NCBI GenBank assembly: GCA_004292985.1
Contig: RDXT01000345.1
Coordinates: 1 to 5,461, forward strand
Direction: 5' to 3'
Length of the DNA stretch: 5,461 nucleotides
Origin: Bacteroidota bacterium
Lineage (GTDB): Bacteria > Bacteroidota > Bacteroidia > J057
Shown here: positions 1-5,461 of the stretch, piece after piece
Layout of the letters: each line of letters begins with the position of its first letter
Numbering within the stretch: position 1 is the first letter of the stretch
Notes under the pieces: generated by a model
The model's input: the letters and a program-made list of their open reading frames with translations, nothing else
Databases searched by the model: none
What the model was told of the DNA's origin: nothing
Position numbers and translations under genes: made by a program

Positions 1-247
1 TGAAGGGGATTTTGTCCAGATAGGCAAAGGTTACTTTGTTTTGGGATTTGACCCAGGCTTCCACATCGGGAGCGGTATCGTTTTCCAGCCAGCGGTAGGG
101 ATCAGCTACAGAAGTACCAAAATAGAGGTCTGTCTGATCGACTTTTGCAGTAGGCGGATAAGAAATGGCAGGCATAGCGGGTTTTTCATTACAGGCGAAA
201 AGCAGTATCGCACATACGCCTGAGATCAGGAAAAGGTTCTTGTTCAT
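1..247 (-). CDS. Prolyl oligopeptidase (S9A family) lipoprotein, N-terminal 82 residues, cut by the window edge
   Basis: The reverse strand opens with ATG at 247-245 and stays open to the left edge (82 full codons). Residues 1-19 are a lipoprotein signal: a basic start (MNKN), a hydrophobic core, and the lipobox LFAC with Cys19 as the probable lipidation site. After a short linker comes the N-terminal signature of serine peptidase family S9A: YPPTAKVDQTD (30-40), YFGTSVADPYRWLEN (42-56), and DVEAWVKSQN (61-70). In this family the start belongs to the first part of the peptidase domain, ahead of the propeller that gates access. The Ser-Asp-His triad would lie far downstream, outside the window. 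The expected role is cleavage after proline in short peptides by an envelope-anchored enzyme. It is divergent from the lactonase gene, with 104 bp between the starts, and has no evident Shine-Dalgarno sequence. Family assignment is strong; full length and activity cannot be judged. Confidence 0.9.
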   Translation of the reverse strand, partial: MNKNLFLISGVCAILLFACNEKPAMPAISYPPTAKVDQTDLYFGTSVADPYRWLENDTAPDVEAWVKSQNKVTFAYLDKIPF

Positions 248-351
248 CCGGGAGAAGGTTGAATCGGGCTAAATCATGCCTGCACCAGCAGCAGGCGGCA
301 GCAATATCGCCAATTCTGACTAATTTCGCAGAAACTCTTATTTGACTTACG
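248..351. promoter_or_regulatory. Divergent intergenic region with a GC-rich hairpin; putative back-to-back promoters
   Basis: These 104 bp separate the starts of the prolyl oligopeptidase (leftward) and the lactonase (rightward), so promoters for both should lie here. An inverted repeat, GCCTGC (278-283) and GCAGGC (291-296) with a 7-base spacer, could form a hairpin or be an operator half-site pair; it lies about 30 bp upstream of the leftward start. TAATTTCG at 321-328, 24 bp before the lactonase ATG, differs at one position from the Bacteroidota -7 consensus TAnnTTTG. I see no convincing -33 TTG partner, so the promoter call is weak. No Shine-Dalgarno sequence precedes either start. Confidence 0.35.
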
Positions 352-1455
352 ATGAAACTGCTATTCGCCCTGATGCTGCCACTCATATGGCTGAGCTCCG
401 TTTACGCGCAGAAGGACTCCTATCTGTTTGCAGGCACCTACACTGCCCGGGGCAGCGAAGGGATCTATGTGTATCGCTTCGATCCCGCAATCGGAGCGCT
501 CAGCCTGGCAAGCGTCGCCAAGGGTCTTGTAAACCCTTCATTCTTAGCCCTTTCGCCCGACAAGCAGTTTCTCTATGCAGTCGAAGAAAATGATCCGGGC
601 CACGTGAGCGCCTTTCGTTTTGATGAAAAAAGCGGCCAGCTCAGCAAGCTAAATACCCAGCCCAGCGAAGGTGTGTGGCCCTGCCACATAGAGGTGGACG
701 CCAGCGGCAAATGGTGTATCGCAGGCAATTATGGCAGCGGCGACCTTTGTGTGCTACCCATCCAGCCCGACGGCTCTCTCGGAAAAGCGGCGCAGACGAT
801 CCGTCACAGCGGCAGCAGTGTAAATGCAGAGCGGCAGGAAAAGCCGCATGTGCACTCCATTAATATTGCCCCCAATAACCGGGATGTGTTTGTAGCCGAT
901 CTGGGAACCGATAAAATCATGGCCTACCGCCTCGATTCGGTCAGCGGAACCCTCAGCACCGGAACTCCGCCTTTTGTCAAAACAGCCGATGGTGCAGGCC
1001 CCCGCCACTTTGCTTTTCATCCCGGAGGAAAGTTCGCCTATGCCGTCCTCGAACTGAATGCTACGGTTACCGCCTATACATACGAAGCGGGCAGCCTCAC
1101 GCCTGTACAGACCACAAGCACACTCCCGGCGGACTATACTGGCAGCAACTCCTGCGCCGACATCCACGTGTCTCCCGACGGAAAGTTTTTATACAGCTCC
1201 AACCGGGGCCACAATAGCCTCGCTGTTTTTGCGATAGATGCGAAAAGCGGCAAACTCACTCCCAAAGGCCACCAGTCCGTATTGGGAAAAACACCCCGGA
1301 ATTTTGCGATAGACCCTTCGGGCAAATTCCTGCTCGTGGCCAATCAGGAGAGTGACAACATCCAGATTTTCAGGCGCAATCGCCGCACAGGCAGTCTCAC
1401 CTATACCGGGCAGGAAACAAAAGTCTCCATGCCGGTGTGTCTGAAGTTCAGGTAG
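352..1455 (+). CDS. Exported lactonase-family beta-propeller protein (6-phosphogluconolactonase-like, Pgl/YbhE type)
   Basis: This 367-residue protein has a signal peptide at residues 1-19 (MKLL, hydrophobic core, SVYA before Gln20) with no lipobox Cys, so it is probably periplasmic or secreted. The mature part is a seven-bladed propeller of the lactonase family (the group of bacterial 6-phosphogluconolactonase YbhE and fungal muconate lactonising enzymes). Visible blade landmarks are GTYT (28-31), NPSFLALSPD (61-70), CHIEVDASGKW (111-121), HVHSINIAPNN (167-177), GPRHFAFHPGGKF (216-228), SCADIHVSPDGKFLYSSNRG (267-286), and TPRNFAIDPSGKFLLVANQ (313-331), ending in MPVCLKF (360-366). The length fits the family. 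Many family members are annotated as 6-phosphogluconolactonase, but an exported protein is unlikely to serve the cytosolic pentose phosphate pathway, so the substrate is open (a sugar lactone is a guess). The ATG at 352 is supported by the signal peptide. The gene stands alone on the plus strand and ends 11 bp from the convergent cluster. Confidence 0.9.
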   Translation: MKLLFALMLPLIWLSSVYAQKDSYLFAGTYTARGSEGIYVYRFDPAIGALSLASVAKGLVNPSFLALSPDKQFLYAVEENDPGHVSAFRFDEKSGQLSKLNTQPSEGVWPCHIEVDASGKWCIAGNYGSGDLCVLPIQPDGSLGKAAQTIRHSGSSVNAERQEKPHVHSINIAPNNRDVFVADLGTDKIMAYRLDSVSGTLSTGTPPFVKTADGAGPRHFAFHPGGKFAYAVLELNATVTAYTYEAGSLTPVQTTSTLPADYTGSNSCADIHVSPDGKFLYSSNRGHNSLAVFAIDAKSGKLTPKGHQSVLGKTPRNFAIDPSGKFLLVANQESDNIQIFRRNRRTGSLTYTGQETKVSMPVCLKFR

Positions 1456-1487
1456 AAGCTTGATTGTTAGTGCTTTAGCTTGTTTTT
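1456..1487 (+). terminator. Weak candidate terminator after the lactonase gene
   Basis: Directly after the lactonase stop, AAGCT (1456-1460) can pair with AGCTT (1477-1481) across a 16-base loop, and GTTTTT (1482-1487) follows. The stem is short and AT-rich, and the T-run lies inside the 3' end of the convergent gene. Only 11 bp separate the two stop codons, so any terminator here must overlap coding sequence. This is a weak call, and nothing comparable serves the minus-strand transcript. Confidence 0.2.
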
Positions 1488-3002
1488 CAGCAGCAAAACA
1501 CCCCGTCGTTCGCTGCTCCACTGCCCCTGAATATCCATCGGCGCAAAGCTGACGGAGCTGCTGTAAGAACCCAGAAGCAGATCGGTGTCGCCATCGCCGT
1601 CGGTATCTGCGGCATCCATACAAAGCCACCTGCCTGTATTTGCCTCCGGAAAAGACGCAGGAGCAAAAACGTAGCCGCCTTTATTTTCAAGATACACAAA
1701 GGACTCTGGTTTACCGCTGAGATAGCTGGGAAAATAGGCAATAGCAGCGATGTCGAGGTCTCCATCCTGGTCAAAATCACGGGCCAGGGCCTTGGATGCG
1801 CCGTACATGGGGTAAAAATGGGCTTCTGTGAAATGATTTTGTCCGTCGTTCTGAAAAATGCGGATGCCGTGGTAAGGTTTGAGAATCTGCGAATAGTCGG
1901 CATTGTCGCCGTTGGTGTACACTAGATCAAAAAAGCCGTCACCATTCATATCGGCGATTTCCAGATAGGCCGAACCGTACACGGAGGGAAATTCCAGCCA
2001 ATTTTCTTTTGCGAACTGCCCATTCCCTTTGTTGGCGTAGAACACCACCTCTTCTTTTCCCTGCGCCCAGAGGGTGAGGATATCCGGAAGCTGGTCGTGG
2101 TTGAGGTCGGCGATATAGGCAATGCGGGCACCGGGCCGCTCCTCGATCACGTGCTCTTTGTAGGAGCCATCTGCCTGCTGTTCGTGCCAGCTCAGTTTAC
2201 CTGTATAATGTCCGTGCTGACAAACAACTGCATCGGAGCGGCCATCCTGATTCAGGTCGCCCTGGGCCATATAGACGGGTCGCCGAAGGCCTTTTTGCTG
2301 AACCTTTACCTGAAAACGACCCTCCACGCGGGGGCTTACCTGCGCCCATTCGCCTTTATCTGCATCTGAGGGCACCATAGGTCCCACCGAAAGCACATCA
2401 ATGCCCCTGTCTGGCCGCCCAAGCACCTGCACAGCTGTGCTGGGCGTCTGAAATGAATCAATTGCCTGCAAATTGCCATCAAAAACGTAGAGTATCCCTC
2501 CTTTTAAGCCGGCAAAAATCCGTTTGTTAAGCGAATCATAGCTAAGTCCCGCCACCAGGGCTGCTACGGGGATATTGCTGCGTTGCGCCTGAAAGAGGCT
2601 CGCAGTGTCTTGCGTCGCAGGTTTATCTGCCTGCACAGACAAGGAGGCAGGCGCAGACTCACGGTAGTATGTGATGATTTTTTCCCAGTCGCCGGGGGAG
2701 ATCACAGGTTTTCCGGGCAGAATGCCCATGAGCCTTTTCCGGGTAGCATCGTCGTTGGGGGCCTCCGAATCCGGACTGCCCAGACCAAGCCGCAATGCCA
2801 TGCGGGGAAGCACTCCCTGCACCCATGTCTTTTTGTCCAGTAGTTCCGGGCCGGGAAACAGATGGCAACTGCCGCAATACTGGCGTGCAAGCCTCTCTCC
2901 CTCAGGGAGTTGTGTCTGACTCCCCTGGGTACAGGATATATAGAGTAGTACGAGCAGCGCTGCAATCGGGAGAATAGCCGCTCTGAAAAAAGTTCGAATC
3001 AC
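1467..3002 (-). CDS. Envelope lipoprotein with an N-terminal c-type haem motif and C-terminal FG-GAP/VCBS repeats
   Basis: This is a 511-residue protein. Residues 1-24 form an export signal (MIRTFFR, a long hydrophobic run, then YISC with Cys24 as the likely lipidated residue; the lipobox is imperfect because Tyr sits at -3). A small cytochrome-c-like module follows: CGSCH at 43-47 (haem thioethers at Cys43 and Cys46, His47 ligand), with Met68 in VLPRM a plausible distal ligand, then ILPGKP (94-99) and a closing helix near 105-115 (DWEKIITYYR). A linker precedes five Ca-binding FG-GAP/VCBS loops: DLNQDGRSD (249), DLNHDQLPD (299), DMNGDGFFD (351), DFDQDGDLD (409), and DTDGDGDTD (466). These imply an integrin-like propeller outside the cytoplasm. 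This architecture occurs among Bacteroidota proteins of unproven function. The start is GTG at 3002-3000, overlapping the aspartokinase TGA stop as GTGA; this start gives a complete signal peptide. Possible roles are electron transfer or substrate binding at the envelope, but neither is shown. Confidence 0.87.
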   Translation of the reverse strand: MIRTFFRAAILPIAALLVLLYISCTQGSQTQLPEGERLARQYCGSCHLFPGPELLDKKTWVQGVLPRMALRLGLGSPDSEAPNDDATRKRLMGILPGKPVISPGDWEKIITYYRESAPASLSVQADKPATQDTASLFQAQRSNIPVAALVAGLSYDSLNKRIFAGLKGGILYVFDGNLQAIDSFQTPSTAVQVLGRPDRGIDVLSVGPMVPSDADKGEWAQVSPRVEGRFQVKVQQKGLRRPVYMAQGDLNQDGRSDAVVCQHGHYTGKLSWHEQQADGSYKEHVIEERPGARIAYIADLNHDQLPDILTLWAQGKEEVVFYANKGNGQFAKENWLEFPSVYGSAYLEIADMNGDGFFDLVYTNGDNADYSQILKPYHGIRIFQNDGQNHFTEAHFYPMYGASKALARDFDQDGDLDIAAIAYFPSYLSGKPESFVYLENKGGYVFAPASFPEANTGRWLCMDAADTDGDGDTDLLLGSYSSSVSFAPMDIQGQWSSERRGVLLLKNKLKH

Positions 3003-4255
3003 TTCACAAGATACAACTTATTTTCATGTTGCTGCACCATCACCGCCTCCGAGGCCTCTTTCAGGTCTTTGACAGAGAAATTGATGATGGTGTACAACTG
3101 AAGCCCGTTGCGAATCTCGACAGTGAATTTATCTAACAGAAGCGCCTCAAACTCAGCGTTTTCAGAAAGTTTTTCGTCCACGCAGAGCATAAGGGAGATG
3201 GCCGAATTCTGCACCAGGCTCACCTTTACGTTGCTTTTATGCAGATGGTCAAAAATTTCCTGCATCAGCCTTTCCTCCATAAAAGAGAAATCTTTGGGCT
3301 TGATGCGGATAAATGTCTGTGCTTTTTTGACAATATAGCTGGCAACCGGCTCCGGATTGGTTTCAAAAGAGATCACCGAACCTTCGGCCTCCACATCGAG
3401 AAAACACTTGACTTTGAGCGGTATTCCCTTGTTATAGAGCGGTTTAATGGTTTTCGGGTGAATGACACTGGCTCCGTAAAAGGTCATTTCTACCGCTTCT
3501 TCGTAGGACAGTTTATCTAACTTCACTGTATGCTGCCGGATGCGGGGGTCGCCATTGAGAATGCCCTTCACATCCTTCCACACCGTCAGGCTTTCGGCAT
3601 TGAGGCAATGGGCAAAGATGGAGCCGGTATAGTCCGAACCTTCCCTGCCGAGGGTGGTCGTATGCCCGCCGGTGGTGGACCCGATAAAACCCTGGGTAAT
3701 CACTACGCGGCCTGGCTGCACCAGCGGCGCTACGCCCCGGCGGATATTTTCTTCGGTCAGTGACCAGATCACGCCTGCCTGCTTCCAGGTAGCATCTGTT
3801 TTGATCACCTGCCGGGCATCGAGCCAGAAGGAGGGGATGTCGGCAAATTCGAGATAAGCCGAAACGATGACCGTGGAGATCAGCTCTCCATAGGCCACAA
3901 TCCGGTCGTAGATCCGGGGCGGAAACTCTTCCAGCATCAGGATGCCCGTCACGATCCGCTCCATTTCATTAAAATAGGGCTGCACTTTCGCTTCGACGGG
4001 TGCGGAAGCATCGCCAAAGAGGTCGCGGATAATGCCCAGGTGAAAACGCATGATGCGCTGAAACTGGTCTTTGGCATCGAGTTCGCGGTTGTCGCGGGCC
4101 AGAAAAGCCAGGTGCTCCAGGTGGTTGGTTGTTTTATCCATCGCCGACAGCACCACCAGACAAGGCTGGTCGGTATATAGGCGGATAATGTTTGCTACAT
4201 TTTGTACGGCAGCGGCATTTTTCACGGATGCGCCACCAAATTTCATTACGAGCAT
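2999..4255 (-). CDS. lysC: Monofunctional aspartate kinase with C-terminal ACT region
   Basis: This 418-residue cytosolic enzyme phosphorylates aspartate with ATP (EC 2.7.2.4), the first step towards lysine, threonine, methionine and isoleucine. Kinase landmarks in order: KFGGASV at 5-11 (the family's KFGG nucleotide/substrate loop), GELIST at 123-128, GFIGSTTGG at 189-197, TTLGREGSDYTG at 200-211 (the family's TTLGRGGSD motif with Glu for one Gly), WKDVKGILNGDPR at 226-238, and EMTFYGASVIHPKTI at 256-270. Residues from about 310 to 418 fit the tandem ACT regulatory region, so allosteric control by an end-product amino acid is likely, but which one cannot be read here. The length suits the short single-function form; there is no homoserine dehydrogenase domain. 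The start is ATG 4255-4253; a second ATG three codons later (4246-4244) would also preserve KFGG, and no Shine-Dalgarno sequence decides between them. It lies 27 bp after ilvA and overlaps the next gene by 4 bases, so the three are probably cotranscribed. Confidence 0.93.
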   Translation of the reverse strand: MLVMKFGGASVKNAAAVQNVANIIRLYTDQPCLVVLSAMDKTTNHLEHLAFLARDNRELDAKDQFQRIMRFHLGIIRDLFGDASAPVEAKVQPYFNEMERIVTGILMLEEFPPRIYDRIVAYGELISTVIVSAYLEFADIPSFWLDARQVIKTDATWKQAGVIWSLTEENIRRGVAPLVQPGRVVITQGFIGSTTGGHTTTLGREGSDYTGSIFAHCLNAESLTVWKDVKGILNGDPRIRQHTVKLDKLSYEEAVEMTFYGASVIHPKTIKPLYNKGIPLKVKCFLDVEAEGSVISFETNPEPVASYIVKKAQTFIRIKPKDFSFMEERLMQEIFDHLHKSNVKVSLVQNSAISLMLCVDEKLSENAEFEALLLDKFTVEIRNGLQLYTIINFSVKDLKEASEAVMVQQHENKLYLVK

Positions 4256-4282
4256 GGCAAACGGAAATAATTGTAAAAAACG

Positions 4283-5398
4283 TCAGACCAGCATATTAAA
4301 CAGCATAGGCTTATCATTCAAGCTCTCAAAGTCCACACGGAAGGCCTCCATGCGCGCCACCAGACGCTCATAGTCCTCCCGTTTTTCTACTTCGATCCCC
4401 ACAAGGGCCGGTCCGTTTTCGCGGTTGTTCTTTTTGGCGTATTCAAAATGGGTAATGTCATCTTTTGGTCCCAGCACATTGACCAGGAAGTCGCGGAGTG
4501 CTCCTGCACGCTGGGGAAAACGGATCAGGAAATAGTGTTTCAGCCCTTCGAACAGCAGGCTTCGCTCCTTGATTTCCTCCATCCGGGTGATGTCGTTGTT
4601 GCCTCCGGAGACCACACATACCACCCGTTTACCCCGGATCTGCTCGCGGTACTGGTCCAGCGCCGCAATGCTCAGTGCACCCGCAGGCTCGACCACAATG
4701 GCTTCTTCATTGTACAGCTGCAAAATGGTGGAGCAGACCTTGCCTTCGGGCACGAGTATCATGTCGTCCACCACCGCCCTTGCGATATCGAAGGTGTGAT
4801 CCCCTACCCTCCTCACGGCAGCGCCGTCCACAAACTTATCAATGTCGCCCAGTTGCACGACCTTGTTTTGCTTCAGCGACTCGTACATGGCCGGAGCGCC
4901 CAGCGGCTCTACGCCGATGATTTTGGTCTGGGGACTCAGTTGTTTAAAGTAGCTTCCCAGCCCTGCGACCAGTCCGCCACCGCCGACCGGAACAAACAGA
5001 TAGTCAATTTTTTTCTGGCTGTCAGCCAGGATTTCCAGGCCGACTGTTCCCTGCCCGGCAATCACTTCCGGATCATCAAAGGGGTGAATGAACACCTTCC
5101 CGTTTTCTTCGCAGTCTTTCCGGGCGGCCTCGTATGCATCGTCATAGGTATCTCCGGTCAGCACCACCTCCACTTTTTCCTTTCCAAACAGACCGGGCAA
5201 TGTGTTTATCAATCTATCAGGCAATATAGATCGGCTCGGAATTTCTTCGCCGGTAAATACACCAATATCAACAACAGGTTTTCCTAATTGCAATAACGCC
5301 TGACACCTGGTCAGGTATTCAATCCATGCCTTACTTTGTTTAAACCATGTTTGGTCTCTCTGATAAAATAATCCAATAATAAGTAATAAGCCACACAA
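4283..5398 (-). CDS. ilvA: Threonine ammonia-lyase (IlvA), C-terminal ~300 residues, with its N-terminus replaced by foreign coding sequence
   Basis: The frame has 371 codons from a TTG at 5398, but only residues from about 71 on are threonine ammonia-lyase (threonine to 2-oxobutanoate, PLP-dependent, EC 4.3.1.19, first step of isoleucine synthesis). The enzyme part shows FGKEKVEVVLTGDTYDDAYE (71-90), HPFDDPEVIAGQGTVGLEIL (105-124), the PLP phosphate-binding loop VGGGGL (138-143), VEPAGA (236-241), SGGNND (264-269), and an ACT-like tail from 285 (GLKHYFLIRFPQRAGALRDF). That tail marks the short, single-ACT form, normally about 410-420 residues. Roughly 115 N-terminal residues are missing, including the S-x-K-x-R-G segment with the Schiff-base lysine, so the product as it stands should be inactive. 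Residues 9-77 instead resemble a glycoside hydrolase. In-frame TGA codons at 5446-5444 and 5419-5417 block upstream extension, and the TTG start is arbitrary. It is first in the cluster with aspartokinase (27-bp gap). Identity of the C-terminal part is very secure; the natural gene's 5' end is not in this window. Confidence 0.85.
   Translation of the reverse strand: MCGLLLIIGLFYQRDQTWFKQSKAWIEYLTRCQALLQLGKPVVDIGVFTGEEIPSRSILPDRLINTLPGLFGKEKVEVVLTGDTYDDAYEAARKDCEENGKVFIHPFDDPEVIAGQGTVGLEILADSQKKIDYLFVPVGGGGLVAGLGSYFKQLSPQTKIIGVEPLGAPAMYESLKQNKVVQLGDIDKFVDGAAVRRVGDHTFDIARAVVDDMILVPEGKVCSTILQLYNEEAIVVEPAGALSIAALDQYREQIRGKRVVCVVSGGNNDITRMEEIKERSLLFEGLKHYFLIRFPQRAGALRDFLVNVLGPKDDITHFEYAKKNNRENGPALVGIEVEKREDYERLVARMEAFRVDFESLNDKPMLFNMLV
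5168..5374 (-). pseudogene. Glycoside hydrolase-like fragment joined in frame to ilvA
   Basis: The codons upstream of the IlvA homology encode GLFYQRDQTWFKQSKAW, YLTRCQALLQLGKPVVDIG, FTGEEIPSR and LPDRL(I)NTLPGLFG. I recognise this from large secreted glycoside hydrolases of Bacteroidota with sugar-binding domains (rhamnosidase-like, GH2/GH106-style annotations), where such a stretch sits in the middle of the catalytic region. No start, signal peptide or flanking GH sequence is present, so it is an internal fragment of about 68 residues. Base composition changes with it: 5201-5461 is about 36% GC against about 54% for 5101-5200, and its codons favour A/T in third positions (TTA, GTT, ATT, GGA). 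The heptapeptide FGKEKVE at the join (5168-5188) suits both families, so the exact breakpoint within it is ambiguous. The family call comes from motif memory, not a search. Confidence 0.6.
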
Positions 5399-5461
5399 AG
5401 CAATAAATATGATGAATCATCGTACGATAAAAGGAAAGATTTGTCAACGTACCGAACATTT
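5375..5461. other. AT-rich right end of unassigned content
   Basis: These 87 bp (about 30% GC) match neither IlvA nor the glycoside hydrolase. The minus-strand frame leading into the GH-like codons has TGA stops at 5446-5444 and 5419-5417. After the second stop it encodes a hydrophobic run (FIIFIALCGLLLIIG) that does not look like the sequence expected before GLFYQRDQTW in the hydrolase family, so a second junction near 5375 is possible. On the plus strand, ATG ATG at 5409-5414 opens a frame (MMNHRTIKGKICQRTEH) that runs off the edge; it is too short to call a gene. Confidence 0.4.
5411..5428. repeat. Two overlapping palindromes
   Basis: GATGAATCATC (5411-5421) is symmetric around its central A, and ATCGTACGAT (5419-5428) is a perfect 10-base palindrome sharing three bases with it. 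Together they make an 18-base symmetric patch just upstream of the fragmentary minus-strand frame. It could be a protein-binding site, or chance in AT-rich DNA. No direct repeats or transposase accompany it. Confidence 0.4.

Noticed and set aside
754..1167. 137-codon minus-strand frame inside the lactonase gene
   Set aside because: It lies wholly antisense to a clear beta-propeller gene and has no family features.
1189..1629. 146-codon minus-strand frame across the convergent gene ends
   Set aside because: It overlaps two well-supported genes in other frames, and its Cys/Arg/Ala-rich product matches nothing known to me.
4244..4255. Alternative aspartokinase start three codons downstream
   Set aside because: Both ATGs preserve the KFGG motif and neither has a Shine-Dalgarno sequence. 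The longer form was kept by default, so the choice is not certain.
4448..5287. 279-codon open frame on the plus strand opposite ilvA
   Set aside because: It mirrors the ilvA codons, gives a His/Gln-rich composition with no recognisable domain, and crosses the chimera join. It is an antisense shadow.
5409..5461. Possible plus-strand gene starting ATG ATG at 5409
   Set aside because: Only 17 codons are visible before the edge, with no recognisable motif, in DNA that is probably part of a chimeric end.
1..5461. CRISPR array, tRNA/rRNA, transposase, toxin-antitoxin or defence cluster
   Set aside because: No regularly spaced repeats, RNA gene signatures, transposase motifs or small paired genes were found. 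Apart from the right end, the window is ordinary chromosomal coding sequence.

Overview
The window looks like a piece of a Bacteroidota chromosome of moderate GC content (about 50-54% where counted), possibly from the Saprospiria/Cytophagales side. The reasons are the family set (a lipoprotein prolyl oligopeptidase, an exported lactonase-family beta-propeller, a CxxCH plus FG-GAP/VCBS lipoprotein, a short monofunctional aspartokinase, and a threonine ammonia-lyase with a C-terminal ACT-like tail) and the lack of clear Shine-Dalgarno sequences before the starts. The lineage is inferred from protein style, not from a search.

Layout. Positions 1-247 (minus) hold the first 82 codons of a prolyl oligopeptidase lipoprotein that runs off the left edge. 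A 104-bp divergent intergenic region with a small GC-rich hairpin follows. Positions 352-1455 (plus) encode an exported lactonase-family (Pgl-like) seven-bladed propeller. Only 11 bp further on, it meets a convergent minus-strand cluster. In transcription order that cluster is ilvA (to 4283), a 27-bp gap, aspartokinase (4255-2999), and then, through a 4-base GTGA stop/start overlap, a cytochrome-c/FG-GAP lipoprotein (3002-1467).

How the genes relate. Aspartokinase and threonine ammonia-lyase are the entry step of the aspartate family and the committing step from threonine to isoleucine, so their linkage makes metabolic sense. The haem-motif lipoprotein translationally coupled to aspartokinase has no obvious link to that pathway and is the most interesting intact gene here.

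The right end is anomalous. The ilvA reading frame is intact only for its C-terminal ~300 residues. At about 5168-5188 it passes, in frame, into about 68 residues that read as the middle of a large secreted glycoside hydrolase (GEEIPSR, LPDRL, LPGLFG). GC drops there from about 54% to about 36%. The IlvA N-terminus with the PLP lysine is absent from all frames of the remaining sequence. The last ~85 bp match neither protein and contain two overlapping palindromes. This is either a real illegitimate recombination or, more likely, a chimeric assembly join through a short shared word near a contig end. I see no CRISPR array, tRNA, rRNA, insertion sequence or defence system.
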